Source: Planctomycetota bacterium (GTDB taxonomy: Bacteria; Planctomycetota; Phycisphaerae; Phycisphaerales; SM1A02). From it: a stretch of DNA of 11,512 nt. The notes under the pieces were generated by a model. That model was given only the letters and a program-made list of their open reading frames with translations. It had not been told where the DNA came from and ran no database searches. Location of the stretch: contig QWPU01000072.1 in NCBI GenBank assembly GCA_003671065.1, positions 1 to 11,512 on the forward strand, in the 5' to 3' direction. The position numbers were made by a program, and so were the translations under genes. Shown here piece by piece: positions 6,587 to 11,512 of the stretch. Position 1 is the first letter of the stretch. Every line of letters begins with the position of its first letter.

Positions 6587-8296
6587 TTACACAATAAGCG
6601 ATTTCCCCGTCATTTCCGCAGGCTTCGCGAGGTCGATCATGTCCAACAGCGTCGGCGCGAGATCAGCAAGGCGTCCGTCGCTGCGGAGTTTCCGGTCAAC
6701 AAACGCGCGACCGATGATGCTGCATGGCACTGTGTAGTTCGTATGCGCGGTATGCGGGCAGTTCGCATCGACATTCCACATCTCTTCCGCGTTGCCGTGA
6801 TCAGCAGTCACGATCGCGCTTCCGCCGCGAGCAAGCAGCGCGTCGATAATACGACCGACACAGCCGTCCACGACCTCAACCGCGCGAGTGGCCGCAGCGA
6901 GATTGCCAGTGTGACCAACCATGTCAGCGTTGGCGAAGTTCACGATGAGGACTTGTTCGCAATCTGCTGCGTGCAAGCGAGCAAGCACCGCGGCACACAC
7001 GCCCTCGGCGCTCATCTCGGGCTTGAGGTCGTAGGTCGCGACATCGGTTGGACTCGGCACAATTTCCCGTGTTTCGTGGGCAAAAGGCTCTTCGCGATAG
7101 TCGTTGAAGAAGAATGTCACATGCGGAAACTTCTCGGTTTCAGCGCAGCGAAACTGGCGAACTCCATGCGACGCGAGCCACGAGCCGAGGATATTTTCCA
7201 TCTTGGGAGGGCGACGAAAGACGAGCTCGACGGGAAGGCCCTTCTCATACTCAGCGAGTGTTGCGAAGAAGAGATCGTGCAGACGCGCGCCTCGATCGAA
7301 TCCGCCTTTGGTCACCGCGCTCCATGCCGCGTCATCCAGCACGAATGCTTTAGTCAATTCACGAGGGCGATCTCCACGGAAGTTGAAGAACAGCACGGCG
7401 TCGCCGCTACGAATCCGCGAACGCACGACATCGTCCTCGCTCGAGAGCTGCGTTGGCAACACAAACTCGTCACTCGCGCGCGAGGCATCGCTCGGCGTCG
7501 TGTGATACGCGACGACAGCAGCCACCGCGTTCTCAGCGCGACGCGCAATTGGTTGCGTGAGCGCCTCGAAGGCCGCCTTCACACGATCCCAACGATGATC
7601 GCGATCCATCGCATAGAAGCGGCCGATGACGGTGGCGATGCGACCGACCTTGCGATCGACCTCGCGACCGGATTTGTGATCCGAACCGTGATCCGAACCG
7701 CGAGCCGCCAAATGCGCGTCGAGCGTCGCGAGATATCCGCGAGCCGAATTCGGCGGCGTATCGCGACCATCCGTGATCGCATGAATGAACAACCGCCCGT
7801 GGCCGAGCGCGCCTTCGTCCTGCTTCTTCGCCGCAAAGTCGATCAACGCCAACAGATGCGCAAGATCGCTGTGCACTTGTCCGTCGCTCACGAGGCCAAG
7901 GAAGTGAAGATTGCCACCGCTACGCTTGATATGCGCGAGGGCGCCGAGGAGCGTCGGATGCGTTTCGAGCTCACCGTGACGAATCGCGTTGGTGATGCGC
8001 ATGAGCTCCTGATCGACAATTCGACCAGCGCCGATGTTCTGATGACCAACCTCAGAATTGCCCATCACGGGGCCGTTTGGACCAATGGGAAGACCGACAT
8101 CCTCACCGCTCGTCGCGATCAAAGTCTGGGGAAATTCGCGGGAAAGACGCGTATGAGTTGGTGTTGCCGCGCGCAGCACTGCATTGGTTGCATCGCGTTC
8201 GCGGTGAGGACTCTGACCCCAACCATCTCGCACGATGAGCACGCAGGGAGTGTTCGCAAGTCGAGGCGTGAGCGGCATCGAAGGCGTCGAAGTCAT
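6587..8296 (-). CDS. gpmI: 2,3-bisphosphoglycerate-independent phosphoglycerate mutase
   Basis: This cytosolic enzyme interconverts 3- and 2-phosphoglycerate in glycolysis and gluconeogenesis, through a phosphoserine intermediate and two metal ions (usually Mn). It is an alkaline phosphatase superfamily member with an inserted transferase domain. Visible motifs, in order: RDGWG with metal ligand Asp24; GNSEVGHQNIGAGR with nucleophile Ser81; SDGQVHS (137-143); DGRDTPP (176-182); GRFYAMDRDHRWDR (225-238); NFRGDR (305-310); ETEKFPHVTFFFN (386-398); NFANADMVGHTGN (453-465); and TADHGNAEEM (497-506). At 569 residues it is somewhat longer than the usual 510-515. Part of the excess is a small insert at about 198-210 made of a duplicated GSDH unit. 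The ATG at 8296 has only a weak AGG upstream; Met7 is possible. It is the first gene of the minus-strand cluster and diverges from yggS. Confidence 0.95.
   Translation of the reverse strand: MTSTPSMPLTPRLANTPCVLIVRDGWGQSPHRERDATNAVLRAATPTHTRLSREFPQTLIATSGEDVGLPIGPNGPVMGNSEVGHQNIGAGRIVDQELMRITNAIRHGELETHPTLLGALAHIKRSGGNLHFLGLVSDGQVHSDLAHLLALIDFAAKKQDEGALGHGRLFIHAITDGRDTPPNSARGYLATLDAHLAARGSDHGSDHKSGREVDRKVGRIATVIGRFYAMDRDHRWDRVKAAFEALTQPIARRAENAVAAVVAYHTTPSDASRASDEFVLPTQLSSEDDVVRSRIRSGDAVLFFNFRGDRPRELTKAFVLDDAAWSAVTKGGFDRGARLHDLFFATLAEYEKGLPVELVFRRPPKMENILGSWLASHGVRQFRCAETEKFPHVTFFFNDYREEPFAHETREIVPSPTDVATYDLKPEMSAEGVCAAVLARLHAADCEQVLIVNFANADMVGHTGNLAAATRAVEVVDGCVGRIIDALLARGGSAIVTADHGNAEEMWNVDANCPHTAHTNYTVPCSIIGRAFVDRKLRSDGRLADLAPTLLDMIDLAKPAEMTGKSLIV
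7678..7701 (-). repeat. 12-bp tandem duplication inside gpmI
   Basis: gatccgaaccgt is followed directly by gatccgaaccgc, 11 of 12 bases identical. It encodes GSDH twice just before GRFYAMDRD, in a region where iPGMs usually have a surface loop. The frame is kept, so this looks like a recent slippage event in a tolerant loop. Confidence 0.7.
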
Positions 8297-8509
8297 GTGC
8301 GAAGCCTAACGCACTTCGCGAGGCGAGCGCGACGCGCCGTCGCAGGTGTTCGAAGTGGCCGCGCGTGCTTGTGAAGTGTGCGCGCCGTCGATACGCTCCG
8401 CTACAGATCGATGCCTCCTACTTCGAAAGCCACATCAATGAAGCCCGCGGGACGACTCACTCCAACTTTGGCGTCACACAGCAGCAGCACCGAAGTGAAA
8501 GGCATCCCG
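8297..8509. promoter_or_regulatory. Divergent intergenic region gpmI/yggS
   Basis: The 213 bp between the two divergent starts must hold the promoters of the gpmI cluster and of yggS. Only weak candidates are seen: TTGTGA at 8369 with TACGCT 17 bp later on the plus strand. GCGAAG (8299-8304) and CTTCGC (8314-8319) form a small inverted repeat just upstream of the gpmI ATG. An open frame runs in from 8378 upstream of yggS but looks non-coding. Confidence 0.45.
8498..8502 (+). promoter_or_regulatory. Shine-Dalgarno site deciding the yggS start
   Basis: AAAGG lies seven bases before the ATG at 8510. It places the start at MKDTRTLRER rather than at the ATG 132 bp upstream in the same frame (8378), whose extra 44 residues are unlike any YggS N-terminus I know. 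Confidence 0.6.
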
Positions 8510-9307
8510 ATGAAAGACACACGCACACTGCGCGAACGCTACGACGATGTGCGCGCACGAGTGGCGGCTGCGGCGCAGAAGAGCGGACGCAAAGCCACTG
8601 ATGTGATGTTGGTTGCGGTGACGAAGAACGCGTCGATCGAACACATCCGCGAACTCGTACTGCTTGGCCATGTGGACTTCGGCGAGAACCGAGTGCAGCA
8701 ACTCGTGCAACGCGCCGCAATCATTGAGGAATTCAACACGCGTCGCACCGAGCGCGGCGAGAAGCCGACAGTAGTGCGTTGGCACATGATCGGTTCACTG
8801 CAGCGCAACAAAGTGCGGCAAGCGATTGATGCAGCGAAACTCGTGCACTCGGTCGATTCGCTGAGACTCGCGGAAGAATTGCAAGATTTCGCTGAAGAGC
8901 GAGGAGTGCAATCGCCAGAGCTCGGTCCTGTTGATGTGCTGGTTGAAGTGAATGTCTCGGGCGAACGCTCGAAGCACGGTGTTGCGCCAGCAGCTGCGCG
9001 ACACTTGGTTGAGATGATTGAGTCAATGGTCGCGCTGCGTCCGCGCGGACTCATGTGCATGGCGCCGAACTCCGCAGACGAGACCACGCGCGCAGCCGAT
9101 GCACGCCGCGTGTTCACGCGCTGCAAAGAACTGTTTGATGAAATCTGCGCGCTCGATGTTGGCGGTTCGCGCTTCGACATCCTCTCGATGGGTATGAGCG
9201 ATGACTTCGAAATCGCTATCGAATGCGGCGCAAATCTGGTGCGTGTTGGTAGCGCGATCTTCGGTGAGCAGTTGATCAGTGAGACGGAAGAAGCGACCGA
9301 GGAGTGA
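8510..9307 (+). CDS. yggS: YggS/PLPBP family PLP homeostasis protein
   Basis: This family binds pyridoxal 5'-phosphate on a single TIM-barrel domain related to alanine racemase. It helps keep free PLP and amino/keto acid pools balanced and is not itself known to be a catabolic enzyme. From the ATG at 8510 the protein has 265 residues (typical members about 230). LVAVTKNAS carries the PLP lysine Lys39. Other hallmarks are FGENRVQ (58-64), WHMIGSLQRNK (91-101), VNVSGERSKHG (148-157), GLMCMAP (180-186), SMGMSDDFEIAI (226-237) and VRVGSAIFG (244-252). A short charged insert (about 73-88, FNTRRTERGEKP) and an acidic C-terminus explain the extra length. It is followed by a strong terminator and is probably monocistronic. 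Confidence 0.95.
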   Translation: MKDTRTLRERYDDVRARVAAAAQKSGRKATDVMLVAVTKNASIEHIRELVLLGHVDFGENRVQQLVQRAAIIEEFNTRRTERGEKPTVVRWHMIGSLQRNKVRQAIDAAKLVHSVDSLRLAEELQDFAEERGVQSPELGPVDVLVEVNVSGERSKHGVAPAAARHLVEMIESMVALRPRGLMCMAPNSADETTRAADARRVFTRCKELFDEICALDVGGSRFDILSMGMSDDFEIAIECGANLVRVGSAIFGEQLISETEEATEE

Positions 9308-9309
9308 AA

Positions 9310-9345
9310 CCGAGCACTGATTCCTGAACACGGAATCGTTCTCGG
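9310..9345 (+). other. Imperfect hairpin just after yggS
   Basis: CCGAG (9310-9314) pairs with CTCGG (9341-9345), and GATTCC (9319-9324) with GGAATC (9332-9337), separated by a small internal loop. It begins two bases after the yggS stop and has no T-run. It may stabilise the 3' end of the message, or may be incidental. Confidence 0.35.
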
Positions 9346-9378
9346 CGACTCTTCTGAGACACACAAAACCCCTTTCCC

Positions 9379-9421
9379 GAAACGCGCGCATTTCCTCCGA
9401 CATGCGTGCGTTTCCTTTTTT
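9379..9421 (+). terminator. Intrinsic terminator of yggS
   Basis: GAAACGCGCGCAT (9379-9391) pairs with ATGCGTGCGTTTC (9402-9414) to give a 13-bp stem with one G-U pair around a 10-nt loop. C and then six T (9416-9421) follow. This is a textbook Rho-independent terminator, about 70 bp after the yggS stop. Confidence 0.88.
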
Positions 9422-9482
9422 GCCGCGCGCATCAGGTGTGTTCCCCCTTCGCGCGAGCACGCTGCAGTTCACTGCGAGAACC

Positions 9483-9508
9483 ACAACGCCTCTTCGGAAA
9501 GAGGTTGT
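9483..9508 (+). other. Hairpin upstream of the PEP-CTERM gene
   Basis: CCTCTT (9489-9494) and AAGAGG (9499-9504) pair around CGGA. ACAA (9483-9486) and TTGT (9505-9508) extend the stem past a 2-nt bulge. It lies about 60 bp before the start of the exported protein gene, in a 145-bp leader region (9422-9566) where no clear promoter was found. A 5' UTR structure or an operator is possible. Confidence 0.35.
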
Positions 9509-9566
9509 CGACGCGGCGTGCGTCGCGCTCACACACTCGCGCAATGCGCACTTTCGAAAGACTCCC

Positions 9567-10214
9567 ATGAACACTGCATCACTCATCCACTCGCTCGCGC
9601 TCGTCACACTCACCGCCGCAATCGCACCATCAACCGCCTCCGCCGCAATCGTCAGCGTGTCCGGAAGCGCAACACTCCTCGGCGCCGCGCCTGTTTCCGC
9701 GCTCTACGGCGCGCTCGTCGGACCACCAGCGTATTGCTGGGACGAGCAACCAAGCATCCTCACGACCGGCACAAATGTCAACATCACCGCCAACGGTTTC
9801 TACACAGGCTTCACGCCATACTCAGCACTCGCCGCAGGAACCTTCGCATCGCACATGATCCACTTCGACGCTTCGAGTGGCGTCGCGTCAGTCACAGGCA
9901 GCGCAACCTTCTCATCACCAATCCTCGCAGTGCTCTACGAGAACACGCTCCTCAGCGCGACCGACGCAATCTTCGGCGCGCCAGGCACAACCTACGCAAC
10001 AGGCGATCCATTCCGCAGCAGCACCGCACAACTGGTGTCAACGCAACTACTCGTCAGCGGCAACACACTCAACTTCACGCTGTGGGCAAACTCCGCCGCA
10101 TGGCCAAATCGAATGATGCAAGTCCGCGTGTTCACCGACGGCACAGTCCCAGCGCCTGGCGCGATGGCGTTGCTAGGACTCGCAGGTTTGGCAGCGCGTT
10201 CCCGCCGACGCTGA
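9567..10214 (+). CDS. Exported PEP-CTERM protein of unknown function
   Basis: The 215-residue product starts with a signal peptide (1-26, STASA|AIVSV) whose N-region has no Lys or Arg, only His8. It ends with a PEP-CTERM-type sorting signal: PAPGA (195-199), a short hydrophobic segment (ALLGLAGLA) and RSRRR at the very end. Such signals are cut by an exosortase, here probably encoded elsewhere. The mature part is rich in Ala, Ser, Thr and Gly, with GSAT repeats at about 33-36 and 111-114 and alternating hydrophobic residues suggesting beta strands. One Cys (C57) would remain. FGAPGTTYATGDP and VSGNTLNFTLW resemble stretches I recall from other planctomycete PEP-CTERM proteins, but I cannot assign a function. 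The start is the ATG at 9567, which places the signal peptide correctly. An in-frame ATG at 9402 lies inside the yggS terminator. The upstream site is a weak GAAAG. Confidence 0.85.
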   Translation: MNTASLIHSLALVTLTAAIAPSTASAAIVSVSGSATLLGAAPVSALYGALVGPPAYCWDEQPSILTTGTNVNITANGFYTGFTPYSALAAGTFASHMIHFDASSGVASVTGSATFSSPILAVLYENTLLSATDAIFGAPGTTYATGDPFRSSTAQLVSTQLLVSGNTLNFTLWANSAAWPNRMMQVRVFTDGTVPAPGAMALLGLAGLAARSRRR

Positions 10215-10247
10215 TCAACAACTCACCTTAACCCACCTCAACCCCTC

Positions 10248-10293
10248 AAACACCCAACGCGCCCCTTCGAAAGAACGGGCGCGTTGGTGTTTT
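10248..10293. terminator. Terminator after the PEP-CTERM gene, probably bidirectional
   Basis: CCAACGCGCCC (10254-10264) pairs perfectly with GGGCGCGTTGG (10277-10287). With one bulged C the stem extends outward, AAACAC pairing with GTGTTT. The plus strand ends in GTGTTTT (10287-10293) and the minus strand in GTGTTT. It lies 34 bp after the PEP-CTERM stop and between two convergent genes, so it may stop transcription from both sides. Confidence 0.8.
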
Positions 10294-10342
10294 CGAGAGA
10301 GAGAAACGCACAGCGGATGGATCGGTGTCGGGGGCAGCGGCA

Positions 10343-10387
10343 AAAGTAGACTTCACATTTAGTAAGACCAAATGTAAAGTCCACTTT
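10343..10387. repeat. AT-rich imperfect palindrome
   Basis: AAAGTAGACTTCACATTT (10343-10360) is the reverse complement of AAATGTAAAGTCCACTTT (10370-10387) at 16 of 18 positions, with a 9-nt loop. It is clearly more AT-rich than its surroundings. It begins 25 bp after the DUF1501 stop and is followed on the minus strand by a TTTT, so it could be that gene's terminator. The length and composition also fit a small dispersed palindromic element. The sequence alone does not decide. Confidence 0.55.
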
Positions 10388-10412
10388 CAGACGGGTTTGG
10401 CTTGTCCGCGCT

Positions 10413-11512
10413 CTACAGCAGCACTTCTCGCACCACATTTGCTTCCTCGACGCCGGTCAACTTTGCGTCGAGGCCTCGCTGGCGGTAGGTGAAGCGGTTG
10501 TGGTCGATGCCGAGGCAGTGCAGGATTGTTGCGTGGAAATCGCGTAAATGCACGGGGTTTTGCGTGATGTTGTAGCTGAAGTCGTCGGTTGCTCCGAACT
10601 CCATGCCGCCTTTCACTCCGCCGCCGGCGAGCAGGACTGTGAAGCAACGACCGTGATGATCGCGGCCTGCGCTCGGATCGTTGAAGCCGCCTTGGCTGTA
10701 GGCGGTTCGTCCGAATTCGGTTGCGAAGATCACGAGTGTGTCTTCAAGCATGCCGCGCACTTTGAGATCTTTGATCACTGCTGCGCTGGCTTGATCGACA
10801 TCTCTGCATTGATTGGGAAGTTGTCGCGTGAGCGCGATGTGTTGATCCCAACCGCGATGGAAGAGTTGCACGAAGCGCACGCCGCGTTCGAGGAGTCGAC
10901 GCGCGAGCAAGCAATTCGCGGCGTAACTTCCTGGCGTGCGCACATCAGGACCGTAGTTGTCGAATGTCGCTTGCGTCTCGTCTGCAGTGTCGGCAAGTTC
11001 TGGCACTGACACTTGCATGCGGAACGCCATTTCATAGGCGTCGATGCGCGCGATCGTTTCAGGATCTCCTAGTTCAACGGCGCGCTGCGTGTTGAGTTCT
11101 GCAAGATCATCAAGCATCGCGCGTCGCTGCTCGCGATCAACTCCATCGGGATTCGCTAAATACAACACAGGGTCGCCACCACCGCGCAACGACACGCCTT
11201 GATGCGACGACGGAAGAAAACCGTTTCCCCACAAGCGCGAGAAGATTGGTTGTCCAGGATTCTTGCCCGAGCCTTGCGACACCATCGCGATAAACGCAGG
11301 GAGATTCGAGTTCTCGCTGCCGAGGCCGTAACTCACCCACGAGCCCATGCTCGCGTAGCCAGGCAACTGATTGCCCGTGTTCATAAAGGTGATGGCAGGA
11401 TCGTGATTGATCGCTTCAGTGTTGAGGCTCTTGATGATGCAGAGGTCATCAGCAATCGTTTGCATGTGCGGCAAGAGATCGCTGATCCACAGACCGCTCT
11501 TGCCACAAAGTC
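10413..11512 (-). CDS. DUF1501 family protein, 5' end outside the window
   Basis: The frame is open through the right edge, so this is the C-terminal part, about 366 residues. It reads LCGKSGLWISDLLPH, then IADDLCIIKSLNTEAINHDPAI, which is the characteristic DUF1501 core. Further typical parts are LPAFIAM, YLANPDG, DAYEMAFRMQ, PGSYAANCLLARRLLERGVRFVQLFH, then LVIFATEFGRT and GRDHHGRCF near the C-terminus. DUF1501 proteins belong to the alkaline phosphatase/sulfatase-like superfamily. They usually carry a Tat-type signal and are very abundant in planctomycetes, commonly next to DUF1549/DUF1553 cytochrome-type genes. Substrate and reaction are not established. TEFGRT and GRDHHG hold plausible metal-ligand residues. 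The gene converges on the PEP-CTERM gene and ends in TAG at 10413-10415. A TTG at 11474 is an internal codon, not a start. Confidence 0.92.
   Translation of the reverse strand, partial: LCGKSGLWISDLLPHMQTIADDLCIIKSLNTEAINHDPAITFMNTGNQLPGYASMGSWVSYGLGSENSNLPAFIAMVSQGSGKNPGQPIFSRLWGNGFLPSSHQGVSLRGGGDPVLYLANPDGVDREQRRAMLDDLAELNTQRAVELGDPETIARIDAYEMAFRMQVSVPELADTADETQATFDNYGPDVRTPGSYAANCLLARRLLERGVRFVQLFHRGWDQHIALTRQLPNQCRDVDQASAAVIKDLKVRGMLEDTLVIFATEFGRTAYSQGGFNDPSAGRDHHGRCFTVLLAGGGVKGGMEFGATDDFSYNITQNPVHLRDFHATILHCLGIDHNRFTYRQRGLDAKLTGVEEANVVREVLL

Noticed and set aside
6743..8374. Very long plus-strand open frame (543 codons) antisense to gpmI
   Set aside because: It lies opposite a gene with all iPGM motifs, and its translation is Arg/His-rich without any recognisable domain. 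Long antisense frames are common opposite GC-rich genes.
8378..8509. N-terminal extension of YggS of 44 residues from an upstream ATG
   Set aside because: The extension is low in family-like features. AAAGG sits at the correct distance from the ATG at 8510, and known YggS proteins begin near there.
9402..9566. N-terminal extension of the PEP-CTERM protein from an ATG at 9402
   Set aside because: That ATG lies in the stem of the yggS terminator, and using it would bury the signal peptide 55 residues into the protein.

Overview
The window looks like ordinary chromosomal DNA from a member of the Planctomycetota, probably close to the Phycisphaerae. No 16S gene or other taxonomic anchor is present. 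This rests on a family combination: a DUF1501 protein, an FG-GAP/VCBS repeat secreted protein, a short exported protein ending in the PAPGA variant of the PEP-CTERM sorting signal, and a roughly 600-residue signal peptidase I with the inserted domain I recall from planctomycetal homologues. Base composition is moderately GC-rich and the window is gene-dense.

Layout, left to right. The minus strand from 1 to 8296 holds five genes, read right to left in transcription order: gpmI (8296-6587), der (6574-5108), a ricT/PSP1-domain gene (5039-3462), lepB (3452-1647), and the 5' part of an FG-GAP repeat gene (1494 to beyond position 1). The first four are closely packed (12, 68 and 9 bp gaps) and plausibly form one housekeeping transcript. 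It would cover glycolysis, ribosome assembly, an RNA-maturation or regulatory Fe-S protein, and secretion. The FG-GAP gene is preceded by 152 bp containing several short palindromes and has a strong GGAGG ribosome binding site, so it probably has its own promoter.

A 213-bp divergent region (8297-8509) separates gpmI from plus-strand yggS (8510-9307), encoding the PLP-binding homeostasis protein. yggS is followed by a strong intrinsic terminator (9379-9421). Next on the plus strand is a 215-residue exported PEP-CTERM protein of unknown function (9567-10214). A probably bidirectional terminator follows (10248-10293), then an AT-rich imperfect palindrome (10343-10387). The right end holds the C-terminal part of a minus-strand DUF1501 gene (11512-10413) whose start lies outside the window.

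Three proteins carry export or cell-surface signals: the FG-GAP protein, the PEP-CTERM protein and the membrane-anchored signal peptidase. The signal peptidase would be expected to process the first two. No exosortase, mobile element, CRISPR array, tRNA or rRNA is visible. I see no convincing new multi-gene system. The more unusual points are the enlarged signal peptidase, the charged disordered tail of the RicT homologue, lineage-type changes in Der, and several palindromic intergenic elements.
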